A DNA stretch of 12,958 bases. Origin: Desulfobulbaceae bacterium (GTDB lineage: Bacteria; Desulfobacterota; Desulfobulbia; Desulfobulbales; Desulfocapsaceae). The notes beneath the pieces were generated by a model. It did not search any database. It saw nothing but the letters and a program-made list of their open reading frames with translations, and was not told the origin of the DNA. Below, in pieces: positions 1 to 6,825 of this stretch; within the stretch, counting starts at the first letter, position 1, and each line of letters begins with the position of its first letter. The position numbers and the translations under genes are program-made. The DNA is taken from the NCBI GenBank assembly GCA_027067035.1, contig JAMOMO010000165.1, forward strand, positions 1 through 12,958. Reading direction: 5' to 3'.

Positions 1-311
1 AGCCATCCATAGCGGCCATAGGGGTGCAGAGCCCAGAGATAGGCAAGAACGGCCGGTGAGACACCAAAAGAGACCATGTCGCAGAGTGAATCAAGTTCAG
101 CTCCGAACTGGCTGGTGCTGTGGGTCATTCTGGCTACCCGACCATCAAGGGCATCAAAAATTGCAGCCACAAGAATGGCGATGGCTGACGTCTTGAAATC
201 GGAATTGATGGCAGAGATGATGGAGTAAAAACCGCAGAACAGGCTTGCCAGGGTGAACATACATGGCAAGGGATAGAAACGGTTGCTGGTGTTTTGCTGT
301 GAATCAGACAT
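1..311 (-). CDS. pssA: CDP-diacylglycerol--serine O-phosphatidyltransferase, 3' end outside window
   Basis: Makes phosphatidylserine from CDP-diacylglycerol and L-serine at the inner membrane, the step before Psd. The visible 103 codons begin with MSDSQQNTSNRFYPLP and carry the full CDP-alcohol phosphatidyltransferase signature D-G-x2-A-R-x8-G-x3-D-x3-D: D56, G57, A60, R61, G70, D74 and D78, with an extra Asp at 53. Hydrophobic stretches at about 15-35 and 42-52 fit the first membrane helices. The ATG at 311 was chosen because a GGAG lies about 9 bases upstream and the family usually starts a short way before the first helix. The gene follows psd by 94 bases on the same strand, so the two probably form one operon. 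Family membership is clear from the signature. The choice of serine over glycerol phosphate as acceptor rests on the psd neighbour and the short soluble N-terminus. The C-terminal part is not in the window. Confidence 0.93.
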   Translation of the reverse strand, partial: MSDSQQNTSNRFYPLPCMFTLASLFCGFYSIISAINSDFKTSAIAILVAAIFDALDGRVARMTHSTSQFGAELDSLCDMVSFGVSPAVLAYLWALHPYGRYGW

Positions 312-405
312 TGCTGTACTCCGGAAGAGAGGGAAGTCTGCTGCCATTCCTGTTGTTGCTATTATATGCCATGGGAGAGAAAAGGTAAAAAGAAAACAGT
401 TTTTG

Positions 406-1050
406 TTAATGGAAGGAGGCTATCGCCGTCTGACCGGCCCGTACCTTTTGTCCGAGTTTAACATGGACGGTACTGGTGGCTGGAACATACAAGTCAACCC
501 GTGAACCAAAACGTATCAGGCCAAAGCGCTTTCCCCGCTGGACAGTGTCACCGGGTTCCAGCCAGTTGACTATTCGCCGGGCAATGAGTCCTGCAACCTG
601 GACAAAGGCCATTCGTTCTCCTGACTTTGCCCTGAGAATGACCCCGCAGCGTTCATTCAGTAATGCTCCTTTGTTACTGTCTGCAGAATAAAACTGGCCG
701 GGTTTATAGACGATTTTTTCAACGATACCGTCAATGGGGATTCGGTTGACATGGACATTGAAGACGTTCATGAAGATTGAAATTTTCAGCACCTGCTCCT
801 GGAAGTAAATATCATCAAAGACCTCTTCAATGATGATTATCTTTCCATCGGCGGGGGATATGAGTTTTTCGTCAGAGGCATCAGTCATCCGTTCAGGATC
901 GCGAAAAAAGGCGACTATGAACGTTGTAATAAAGAGTGCCGGCCAGGCAAGAAACTCATAGCCGAGGATGGCTGTGATCAGGGTTACAAAAGCTGCAAAA
1001 GCGATGAATGGGTAGCCTTCGCGGGCAAGTGGGATCCTTGGTTGTGTCAT
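406..1050 (-). CDS. psd: Phosphatidylserine decarboxylase proenzyme, short form
   Basis: Decarboxylates phosphatidylserine to phosphatidylethanolamine with a pyruvoyl group formed by self-cleavage. The protein is 214 residues, typical of the short bacterial class (about 200-230) rather than the roughly 320-residue E. coli type. One or two membrane helices span about 15-47, followed by the FFRDPER motif at 48-54. The cleavage site is Gly182-Ser183 in the context RFGSRVDLY, the short-form variant of the LGST motif. Cleavage would give a 182-residue beta chain and a 32-residue alpha chain with pyruvate at its N-terminus. The N-terminus IPLAREGYPFI is typical of the family. The ATG at 1050 lacks a convincing Shine-Dalgarno sequence, and no better start is visible. 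Its product feeds on that of PssA, encoded just downstream, so the pair makes phosphatidylethanolamine. A terminator at 1085-1124 separates it from ilvBH. Confidence 0.96.
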   Translation of the reverse strand: MTQPRIPLAREGYPFIAFAAFVTLITAILGYEFLAWPALFITTFIVAFFRDPERMTDASDEKLISPADGKIIIIEEVFDDIYFQEQVLKISIFMNVFNVHVNRIPIDGIVEKIVYKPGQFYSADSNKGALLNERCGVILRAKSGERMAFVQVAGLIARRIVNWLEPGDTVQRGKRFGLIRFGSRVDLYVPATSTVHVKLGQKVRAGQTAIASFH

Positions 1051-1084
1051 ATTTGTCTATTTGAGAATGGGGAGCTGACAAGAG

Positions 1085-1124
1085 TAAAAAGCAGATAACG
1101 ATATTCATCGAAATCTGCTTTTTA
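1085..1124 (-). terminator. Rho-independent terminator after ilvH
   Basis: A 12-bp perfect stem pairs 1085-1096 (TAAAAAGCAGAT) with 1113-1124. The 16-base loop itself contains a 4-bp CGAT/ATCG hairpin. Read on the minus strand, the stem ends in a run of five T. It lies 42 bases beyond the ilvH stop and 34 bases before the psd start, so it should end the ilvBH transcript and leave psd-pssA with its own promoter or with readthrough. The A/T tracts on both sides mean it could also work in the plus direction, but no plus-strand gene ends here. Confidence 0.8.
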
Positions 1125-1166
1125 TTACAATAGCAAACCGGTCCATTTTGCCACAGAGTGCTGCAG

Positions 1167-1649
1167 CTATTTTTTTGGTGCGCGGGCCATGGCAATGGTG
1201 CCGGTACGGACAATCTCTTTAATGCCAATGGGGCGGAGGATGTCAATAACAGCCTGAATTTTTGACGCCGAGCCGGTTACTTCAACTGCGTAGGATTTTG
1301 GACTGACATCAATTACTTTGCCACGGAAAATATCAATAACACGAAGCACTTCAGCGCGGGTGGTGTTTTCTGCCTTGACCCGGATGAGTGCCATTTCCCT
1401 CTCAACATACTCACCTTCACTGATGTCGGTAACTTTGATAACATCAATGAGCTTGTGAAGCTGCTTGGTTATCTGCTCAACAATGGCATCATTGCCGGTG
1501 GTGACCAGGGTCAGACAAGAGAGTGAAGAGTCCAGGGTCTCTGCAACACTGAGACTTTCAATGTTGAAGCCACGGCCGCTGAACAGGCCGGTGACCCGTG
1601 AAAGAACTCCTGGTTTATTTTGGAGAAGAACTGAAAGCGTATGTTTCAT
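1167..1649 (-). CDS. ilvH: Acetolactate synthase small (regulatory) subunit
   Basis: Regulatory partner of IlvB. It activates the catalytic subunit and makes it sensitive to feedback by valine. The 160-residue length matches IlvH/IlvN of the E. coli AHAS III type. An ACT domain covers about residues 3-75, starting TLSVLLQNKPGVLSRVTGLF, with the GRGFNIESL segment typical of the valine-binding surface. The C-terminal small-subunit domain covers about 84-157 (REMALIRV and EVTGSASKIQAVI). The start at 1649 (MKHTLSV) was chosen over an in-frame ATG 57 bases upstream because ACT homology starts at once and an AGGAT sits about 8 bases before it. The upstream start would also add residues encoded by spacer DNA. 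It is the second gene of ilvBH, 95 bases after ilvB, with a strong hairpin in the gap and a terminator downstream. Confidence 0.97.
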   Translation of the reverse strand: MKHTLSVLLQNKPGVLSRVTGLFSGRGFNIESLSVAETLDSSLSCLTLVTTGNDAIVEQITKQLHKLIDVIKVTDISEGEYVEREMALIRVKAENTTRAEVLRVIDIFRGKVIDVSPKSYAVEVTGSASKIQAVIDILRPIGIKEIVRTGTIAMARAPKK

Positions 1650-1685
1650 CGGTTTATCCTGTGAATAAAAAATATATGTGTTCAT

Positions 1686-1709
1686 AAGGTGGTGGAAACC
1701 CACCACCTT
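1686..1709 (-). other. Perfect 10-bp hairpin between ilvB and ilvH
   Basis: AAGGTGGTGG at 1686-1695 pairs perfectly with 1700-1709 across a 4-base loop. In the direction of transcription the stem is followed by about ten mixed bases and only then by a T-rich stretch (about 1663-1674), so it does not look like a normal intrinsic terminator. It lies 35 bases past the ilvB stop and 36 bases before the ilvH start. It may protect the 3' end of the ilvB message or set the subunit ratio by partial termination or processing. The role is inference, but the hairpin itself is plain in the sequence. Confidence 0.6.
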
Positions 1710-1744
1710 TCACCTTTTAGTATTTCGCCGGTATTTGAAACACT

Positions 1745-3448
1745 CTAGACAAGAAGCATCTCGGTGGTTGCTTTTCCGGCAGGTACCATCGGGAAGACGC
1801 CTTCTTCACGGGCAATACGGAAATCCAGAACCACTGTGGTTTTCTTTACTGCTTCCAGGGCCTGTTTAATGGTTGCTTCCACTTCGCTGGTCTTGTCGCA
1901 GCGAATACCAACTGCGCCATATGCTTCGGCAAGAGCCACAAAATCAGGGGTAACTTCCATGACAGTTGCGGCATATCGTTTGTCGTAGAAAAGCTCCTGC
2001 CACTGACGAACCATACCGAGGTAATTGTTGTTCAGAATGCAGATGATCACCGGACAGTCATACTGTCTGGAGGTTGCCAGTTCCTGAATATTCATCTGGA
2101 TGGAACCGTCTCCGGCCACATCAATAACAGTGGCGTCCGGGAAGGCCATCTTGGCGCCAATGGCGGCTGGAAGGCCGTATCCCATGGTTCCAAGACCACC
2201 GGAGGTAACAAGACGTCTGGGTTTGTTGAACTTGTAAAACTGGGCAGCCCACATCTGGTTCTGGCCAACCTCTGTGGTGATAATGGCATCACCGCCCGTT
2301 AGTTCGTCAAGCTTCTCAATGACAAACTGCGGTTTAATGGTCTCACCTTCATCAAGGTATGCCATGGGATGTTTCTTGGTCCACTCGGCGATGGTCTCTA
2401 TCCATGCGCTGTGGGTGGCTCCAACTTCCTCCAGATTTTCGCCACAGGAGGCAAGCCAGCTGTTCATGGCAGTGAGAGCATGTTTACAGTCGGCGACAAT
2501 GGGGATATCAACGGTGACGTTTTTACTGATGGATGTCGGGTCGATATCGATGTGGATGATCTTGGCATGTGGCGCAAATGCATCAATACGACCGGTAACG
2601 CGATCATCAAAACGTGCGCCAACTGCTATGAGCAGGTCGCTTTTGGCAACAGCCATGTTTGCGGTGTAACTCCCGTGCATTCCCAGCATACCCATTGAGA
2701 GAGGATCGCCGCCAGGGAATCCGCCAAGGCCCATGAGGGTCATGGTGACGGGTATGTTGAGTTTTCGTGCAAGTGTGGTCAGCTCTTCATTGCTGTTGGA
2801 GAGAATGACACCGCCACCAACGTAGAGTACCGGCTGTTTGGCTTTGAGAATCTCTTTACATGCCTTTTCAACCTGGCCCATATGCGGTTCATATGTGGGC
2901 TGGTAATTCTGCATGCGTATGGGTTTCTTTTCGTCAAATTCCACCATGGAGGCAACGACATCTTTCGGCAGATCGATGAGTACGGGACCGGGGCGACCGG
3001 TACGGGCGATATGAAAAGCTTCCCGCAGTGTCGGTACCAGATCCTCTGCTTTGCTCACCAGATAGTTATGTTTGGTACAGGGGCGGGTGATGCCAACAAT
3101 ATCAACTTCCTGAAAGGCGTCGTTCCCGATGAGAGGAGTGGGAACCTGACCCGTGAGGATAACCATGGGGATGGAATCCATATAGGCGGTGGCAATGGCT
3201 GTTACCCCATTGGTCGCGCCGGGCCCCGAGGTCAGCAGCGCGACACCGACATCACCGGTTACACGGGCAAGGCCGTCTGCCGCATGTACTGCACCCTGCT
3301 CATGGCGAACAAGGACGTGCTTAACTTCAGAATCCATAAGATCATCATAGAGGTCAATTACCGCACCGCCAGGAAAACCAAAGATTGTTTTAACCCCCTC
3401 TTCAAGGAGGCACTGTATAATGGCTTCAGAGCCTTTTATTTTTCCCAT
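1745..3448 (-). CDS. ilvB: Acetolactate synthase large (catalytic) subunit
   Basis: Thiamine-diphosphate enzyme that condenses two pyruvates to acetolactate, or pyruvate with 2-ketobutyrate, in the first common step of valine, leucine and isoleucine synthesis. The 567 residues match the family. The N-terminal PYR domain (about 3-165) contains FGFPGGAVIDLYD and the catalytic Glu50 in VRHEQGAVHAADGLAR. The central FAD-type domain covers about 195-330 (GARFDDRVTG). The C-terminal ThDP domain (about 375-545) has the metal motif GDGSIQMN (Asp447) ending at NN around 474. The start at 3448 (MGKIKGSEAI) has AGGAAGAGGG just upstream. A longer in-frame start at 3496 would add 16 residues without family resemblance and is rejected. 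It heads ilvBH and is read divergently from leuA. A sigma70-like promoter lies at 3534-3562. No leader peptide or attenuator is evident in its own 5' leader of about 80 bases. Confidence 0.98.
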   Translation of the reverse strand: MGKIKGSEAIIQCLLEEGVKTIFGFPGGAVIDLYDDLMDSEVKHVLVRHEQGAVHAADGLARVTGDVGVALLTSGPGATNGVTAIATAYMDSIPMVILTGQVPTPLIGNDAFQEVDIVGITRPCTKHNYLVSKAEDLVPTLREAFHIARTGRPGPVLIDLPKDVVASMVEFDEKKPIRMQNYQPTYEPHMGQVEKACKEILKAKQPVLYVGGGVILSNSNEELTTLARKLNIPVTMTLMGLGGFPGGDPLSMGMLGMHGSYTANMAVAKSDLLIAVGARFDDRVTGRIDAFAPHAKIIHIDIDPTSISKNVTVDIPIVADCKHALTAMNSWLASCGENLEEVGATHSAWIETIAEWTKKHPMAYLDEGETIKPQFVIEKLDELTGGDAIITTEVGQNQMWAAQFYKFNKPRRLVTSGGLGTMGYGLPAAIGAKMAFPDATVIDVAGDGSIQMNIQELATSRQYDCPVIICILNNNYLGMVRQWQELFYDKRYAATVMEVTPDFVALAEAYGAVGIRCDKTSEVEATIKQALEAVKKTTVVLDFRIAREEGVFPMVPAGKATTEMLLV

Positions 3449-3533
3449 GAACCCTCTTCCTTTAAAATGTGTTGAGGTTTTTAGAAAAGTTGTCAATTTT
3501 CATCTGCAACGTTAAACTGCCATAAGAGGAGGA

Positions 3534-3562
3534 AATATATCTAGCTATGGAGTGGATGTCAA
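3534..3562 (-). promoter_or_regulatory. Sigma70-like promoter of ilvBH
   Basis: On the minus strand a perfect TTGACA (3557-3562) is followed after exactly 17 bases by TATATT (3534-3539), five of six matches to the -10 consensus. Transcription would start near 3527, about 79 bases before the ilvB ATG. The region between this promoter and the leuA-side promoter (about 3563-3632) is AT-rich and shows no gene. No operator was recognised by eye. Confidence 0.7.
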
Positions 3563-3632
3563 TATCTCAAGAAGAAACTGGCGAAAAAACGCTATAAAAA
3601 GGTTGATTTTGCTGCCATGCCGGAATCCATGC

Positions 3633-3672
3633 TTGACAAGTCACTGCTATGGTGATTATTTAAATATATAAT
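3633..3672 (+). promoter_or_regulatory. Probable promoter region for the leuA leader
   Basis: A perfect TTGACA lies at 3633-3638 and a perfect TATAAT at 3667-3672, in a very AT-rich stretch. The gap of 28 bases is too long for one standard sigma70 promoter. Either TATAAT works with a poor -35 near 3644, or TTGACA works with a weaker -10 around 3657-3665. Both choices put the transcript start 15-30 bases before the leader peptide ATG, as in amino-acid biosynthetic attenuators. A promoter here is likely, but the exact elements are uncertain. Confidence 0.5.
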
Positions 3673-3695
3673 GTAAACAAAACTTCAGGAAACCC

Positions 3696-3776
3696 ATGCG
3701 AATCACTATCATACTATCACTTCCACTAGCAACCCTGATTAGGGAGTCAACTGTGGTGGAAATCGGAGAATTCTGA
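3696..3776 (+). CDS. Leucine/isoleucine-rich leader peptide of the leuA attenuator
   Basis: A 26-codon ORF too short for usual gene calling. It has CAGGA six bases before its ATG. The peptide starts MRITIILSLPLATLI and continues RESTVVEIGEF. The first 15 codons include four Leu (CTA, CTT, CTA, CTG), four Ile (ATC, ATC, ATA, ATT) and two Thr; two Val follow. CTA and ATA are rare codons in many bacteria, which would sharpen ribosome stalling, as in known leu leaders. The ORF is followed by a strong terminator at 3809-3841 ahead of leuA. Segment 3721-3728 inside the ORF pairs with 3754-3761 (8 bp, one wobble), and 3751-3757 can instead pair with 3814-3820 in the terminator stem. That is the normal pause/antiterminator/terminator arrangement. 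A stall at the Leu/Ile codons would cover 3721-3728, free the second segment and let transcription proceed into leuA. Confidence 0.82.
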   Translation: MRITIILSLPLATLIRESTVVEIGEF

Positions 3777-3820
3777 AGGGTTCATAGACATATTAACTGA
3801 AAAAACCGAAAAGGCCGCAG
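3751..3820 (+). promoter_or_regulatory. Antiterminator pairing of the leuA attenuator
   Basis: CTGTGGT (3751-3757) pairs with GCCGCAG (3814-3820) in seven base pairs, two of them G-U. TCGG (3763-3766) then pairs with CCGA (3806-3809), nested inside. Formation would use up the 5' arm of the terminator at 3809-3820. The competing hairpin is 3721-3728 with 3754-3761, whose loop contains a small CCCT/AGGG hairpin at 3733-3744. Pairings were found by eye; energies were not computed. Confidence 0.6.
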
Positions 3821-3841
3821 CGTTAAACTGCGGCCTTTTTT
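3809..3841 (+). terminator. Attenuator terminator ahead of leuA
   Basis: A 12-bp stem pairs 3809-3820 (AAAAGGCCGCAG) with 3828-3839, across a 7-base loop (cgttaaa). A run of six T covers 3836-3841. It lies 32 bases after the leader peptide stop and 60 bases before the leuA ATG. No real gene upstream on this strand needs ending here, so its role is most likely conditional termination in the leader of leuA. Confidence 0.88.
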
Positions 3842-3901
3842 CGTTTGTGCCCGGTGAGACGTCTGCGATGCGAACGTTAACAGGCAATAAAGAGGAGAAT
3901 T

Positions 3902-5581
3902 ATGAAAGCTGAAGCTGTGAGTAAATACAAACCATATCCAGGGGTTGAACTCCCTGACCGGAGCTGGCCTGAGAAAACCATTGTCAAGGCACCCAGATGG
4001 TGCAGTGTTGATCTGCGTGACGGAAACCAGGCCCTGGTGCAGCCGATGAATCTCAATCAGAAGCTTGAACTTTTTCAGCTCCTTGTTGATGTCGGCTTTA
4101 AAGAGATAGAGGTTGGTTTTCCTTCTGCCTCGCAGGTTGAATATGATTTTGCCCGCACCCTCATTGATGATGGGCATATTCCTGAAGACGTGACCATTCA
4201 GGTGCTTACTCCTGCGCGTGAGAATCTCATTAAGAAGAGTTTTGAGGCGGTGAAAGGGGCCGAAAATGTGGTGATGCATCTGTACAACTCCACCTCGACT
4301 CTGCAGCGTCATGCCGTATTTAATATGAGCCGGGAAGAGATAACCGCGCTTGGTGTGGAAGGTGCCCGGGTGATCCGGGAGGAGGCACGGAAGGCTCCGG
4401 AGACACAATTTTATTTTGAATATTCCCCTGAGAGCTTCACGGGAACCGAGCTTGATTTTGCTCTCTCCATCTGCGAGGCGGTTATGGACGAGTGGCGGCC
4501 CACGGAAGAGAAACCGGTGATCATAAATCTTCCATCAACCGTGGAGATGGCGACCCCGAACGTCTATGCCGATCAGATTGAATGGTTCTGCAGGAACCTG
4601 AAAAACCGCAGCAGTGTCATTGTCAGTCTCCATGCCCACAATGATCGCGGCTGTGCCGTTGCAGCAACTGAACTTGCGTTGATGGCAGGCGGTGACCGGG
4701 TTGAGGGAACCCTTTTCGGGAACGGTGAACGGACCGGGAATGTGGATATTGTCACCCTTGCCCTGAACATGTTCACCCAGGGCATAGACCCACAGCTTGA
4801 TCTTCATGATATAAACCGTCTGATAACTGTTTCAGAACAGGTAACTGACATACCTGTTCATATTCGGCACCCCTATGCCGGTGAACTGGTTTATACCGCG
4901 TTTTCAGGTTCCCATCAGGATGCCATCAACAAGGGAATGGCCCTCTGTGAAAAAAAAGGGGATGGCGTGTGGGAGGTGCCGTACCTCCCCATTGACCCGA
5001 GTGATGTGGGCAGAAGCTATGAGTCCATTATCAGAATAAACAGCCAGTCCGGAAAGGGTGGCGTTGCCTACATAATGGATCGGGAATTCGGGCTGAAAAT
5101 GCCCAAGGCCATGCACCCTGAATTTGGTGCAATCATACAGAAGGTGTCGGATGCTGCCGGTCGGGAGTTACAGGTATCAGAGATATGGGATTCTTTTGAG
5201 AGCGAGTATCTGCAGAAGAGAACACCCTATTCGCTGCACAGCTTTCATGTGGTGAAGCGCCATATTGACAGTGATGCCAGGGGGACCTATGCCGAAGTTG
5301 AGGCGGAGGTCGATGTCGATGGCAGGAGAAAAAGCATCAAGGCAGAGGGGAATGGTCCTCTGGACGCCTTCTGTGAGGCTCTGCGCTCCGGGGTAACCGG
5401 CAGGTTCATCCTCAGCAGCTACCATGAACACGCCTTGAGCAAGAGCTCAAGTTCTGAAGCGGTGGCCTATATCCAGCTGACCATGGTTGACGGCAGTCAG
5501 AAATGGGGGGTGGGAATTGACACTGATATCATCATTGCCTCCATTAAGGCGGTACTCAGTGCGTTGAACAGGAATAACTAA
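3902..5581 (+). CDS. leuA: 2-isopropylmalate synthase, long LeuA type
   Basis: Condenses acetyl-CoA with 2-ketoisovalerate to 2-isopropylmalate, the first committed step of leucine synthesis. The 559 residues fit the long LeuA group found in pseudomonads and actinobacteria rather than the roughly 520-residue E. coli form. The N-terminal YKPYPGVELPDRSWP is typical of that group. The TIM-barrel (about 30-320) has the metal-binding DLRDGNQ motif (Arg39, Asp40), VGFPSASQ, the second metal motif HAHNDRG (His244, His246, Asn248) and LFGNGERTGN. The segment RHPYAGELVYTAFSGSHQDAI is a hallmark of the family. A C-terminal leucine-binding dimer domain covers about 430-555, so feedback by leucine is expected. 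AGAGGAG lies just before the ATG. An attenuator leader precedes it. A cupin gene follows after 34 bases. It is divergent from ilvBH. 2-Isopropylmalate synthase is favoured over citramalate or homocitrate synthase by whole-length resemblance. Confidence 0.96.
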   Translation: MKAEAVSKYKPYPGVELPDRSWPEKTIVKAPRWCSVDLRDGNQALVQPMNLNQKLELFQLLVDVGFKEIEVGFPSASQVEYDFARTLIDDGHIPEDVTIQVLTPARENLIKKSFEAVKGAENVVMHLYNSTSTLQRHAVFNMSREEITALGVEGARVIREEARKAPETQFYFEYSPESFTGTELDFALSICEAVMDEWRPTEEKPVIINLPSTVEMATPNVYADQIEWFCRNLKNRSSVIVSLHAHNDRGCAVAATELALMAGGDRVEGTLFGNGERTGNVDIVTLALNMFTQGIDPQLDLHDINRLITVSEQVTDIPVHIRHPYAGELVYTAFSGSHQDAINKGMALCEKKGDGVWEVPYLPIDPSDVGRSYESIIRINSQSGKGGVAYIMDREFGLKMPKAMHPEFGAIIQKVSDAAGRELQVSEIWDSFESEYLQKRTPYSLHSFHVVKRHIDSDARGTYAEVEAEVDVDGRRKSIKAEGNGPLDAFCEALRSGVTGRFILSSYHEHALSKSSSSEAVAYIQLTMVDGSQKWGVGIDTDIIIASIKAVLSALNRNN

Positions 5582-5615
5582 AAAAACAAAACAGTATTTT
5601 CCCAGGAGAACAGTT

Positions 5616-5933
5616 ATGAAAATGTTGCACTTACGTGAAACCCGAGAGTTTGATGAAAAAAAATTCAAGCGATTTCTGCTCCATGACTCCGCATATTTCA
5701 GGATTTTGAATTTCAATCTTGCCGCGGGTCAGCTTTTTCCGGTACATCGTCATCCGGCAGATGGGCAGGTCAGTATCCACGTGGTCGAGGGGAAGGGATT
5801 TTTCCTTGGTGAGGGAGATACTGCAATTGAGGCTGAAACAGGAGATATTCTGGTGAGTGATATCAATGAGCCCCATGGAGTGCGTGCTGAAACAGATATG
5901 CGGATTCTGGTGACCATTGCCCCGCCTTTTTAA
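5616..5933 (+). CDS. Small single-domain cupin protein
   Basis: A 105-residue protein that folds as one beta-barrel cupin. Motif 1 is visible as G38, His44, His46 and G59. Gln51 stands where the usual metal-binding Glu would be. Motif 2 is GDILVSDINEPHGV with His87. A three-His metal site is therefore possible, with the fourth ligand changed or missing. The start at 5616 has CCCAGGAG upstream. It lies 34 bases after leuA on the same strand, so it probably shares the leuA transcript and its leucine control. The substrate and role cannot be read from the sequence. Small cupins of this kind are often metal-dependent sugar-, acid- or thiol-binding enzymes or sensors. No plus-strand terminator with a T run follows; the minus-strand operon terminator overlaps its end. 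Confidence 0.85.
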   Translation: MKMLHLRETREFDEKKFKRFLLHDSAYFRILNFNLAAGQLFPVHRHPADGQVSIHVVEGKGFFLGEGDTAIEAETGDILVSDINEPHGVRAETDMRILVTIAPPF

Positions 5934-5968
5934 AAAAAGGGCGTCCGGACAGAGAGTTGTCCGGACGC
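5931..5968 (-). terminator. Terminator of the selenoprotein/CaCA operon
   Basis: A 10-bp perfect stem pairs 5941-5950 (GCGTCCGGAC) with 5959-5968 across an 8-base loop. Read on the minus strand it is followed by CC and a run of seven T. It lies 14 bases past the stop of the membrane protein gene. On the plus strand the hairpin has no T run, so it is a poorer terminator for the cupin gene that converges from the other side. Confidence 0.85.
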
Positions 5969-5982
5969 AGCTTTCAGGAGAG

Positions 5983-6825
5983 CTATCTGCTGAGCATGTA
6001 GTAGGCAATTCCGCTGGCGGCCAGCCAGATATTGGTGATGTTGGATATGGTTATATTCAGTATGGCGGCCAGGGGCTTGTTGCGGCTCAGCAGGGCAAGA
6101 CAGGACTTGAATTCCGGCCAGGATGTGAGGGATGCAAGGACCAGAAAACCGATAACCCCCTTTGGTGCCTTTGAGTGTTCTGCTGCAAAAGAAACCACCG
6201 GGTCAAGAAAATATCCTGTTCCGAGAAGAAGCAGGATAGCAGGAATCAGCCAGCGTCTGGCGCTTTTGTGGTACATCTCATCGCTCTCTTCCTCTCCTTC
6301 GCCGGGACGAAGGAAAAAGAGGGGTACTGTTATCAGGAGTGCAGCTGACAACCAGTACAGATACATGGATTCCGGAATCATGTAAAACCCCACGGCAAGA
6401 CTGGCAGTGGAGCCGATGGTTATGGCACTGTAGAGCGGGTGGGTTGTAACTGTTGCCAGGCTTTTTCCGCAGATGACGGCTGCCACAAGAAGGAGAACCG
6501 GGTTCATGAAGTTTGAACCGAGGGGGGTGGATGCTGCAAAAAGAACATCACCGGCCACAAGCCCCACTATGAGACAGAGTGCTTCGGGACCATTGGTGAT
6601 AAAGCCGGTTACCGTTCCGATTCCCTTGATATGCTTGATGGATTCAATGATGATCTCCACTGCCAGTCCAATGAGCATCATCTCCATGATAATCCCTGAT
6701 GCACCCATGAAAGAGAGTTGGATGTCCCCCTGAAACAGAAGGCTGCTGCCGCAGAAAAAGGTGAGGACAAGCAGCCACACCACCATATCCAGTCGGGTCA
6801 CAGAGCTGATAATAAGTTGTTTCAC
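5983..6825 (-). CDS. CaCA-like (sodium/calcium exchanger superfamily) membrane protein
   Basis: A 280-residue, highly hydrophobic protein with about eight to ten predicted helices and the two inverted repeats of cation/Ca2+ exchangers, both degenerate. Repeat 1 (about 70-115) reads GFITNGPEA at 74-82, with Glu81 in the ion-site position, then GSNFMNP at 103-109. Repeat 2 (about 223-275) has TSWPEF with Glu238 and ISNITNIW with Asn262 and Asn265. The usual Gly of the second GSN is lost. An acidic loop near 175-185 lies between the halves. The length is a little below the usual 310-340 residues. The start is GTG at 6825, overlapping the TGA of the upstream gene by four bases (GTGA), so translation is probably coupled. 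It may exchange Ca2+, Na+ or H+, but the altered repeats make the ion uncertain. A functional link to the thioredoxin-like protein is inferred from the operon only. Confidence 0.8.
   Translation of the reverse strand: MKQLIISSVTRLDMVVWLLVLTFFCGSSLLFQGDIQLSFMGASGIIMEMMLIGLAVEIIIESIKHIKGIGTVTGFITNGPEALCLIVGLVAGDVLFAASTPLGSNFMNPVLLLVAAVICGKSLATVTTHPLYSAITIGSTASLAVGFYMIPESMYLYWLSAALLITVPLFFLRPGEGEEESDEMYHKSARRWLIPAILLLLGTGYFLDPVVSFAAEHSKAPKGVIGFLVLASLTSWPEFKSCLALLSRNKPLAAILNITISNITNIWLAASGIAYYMLSR

Noticed and set aside
2882..3475. 197-codon ORF on the plus strand opposite ilvB, and other long antisense frames there
   Set aside because: It lies wholly inside a confidently identified gene, has no recognisable domain and only reflects the codon use of ilvB.
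3449..3496. Sixteen-residue N-terminal extension of IlvB from an upstream ATG
   Set aside because: The strong Shine-Dalgarno sequence lies just before the ATG at 3448, and family resemblance begins there.
3462..3503. Thirteen-codon upstream ORF in the ilvB leader as an attenuator peptide
   Set aside because: Its peptide (MKIDNFSKNLNTF) is not rich in branched-chain residues, its ribosome-binding site is weak and no terminator follows.
3640..3901. T-box riboswitch ahead of leuA
   Set aside because: The leader is too short for a T-box, and a translated leader peptide with alternative hairpins explains it better.
3782..4408. 208-codon minus-strand ORF across the attenuator and the start of leuA
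   Set aside because: It overlaps the terminator hairpin and the leuA coding frame and shows no protein family features.
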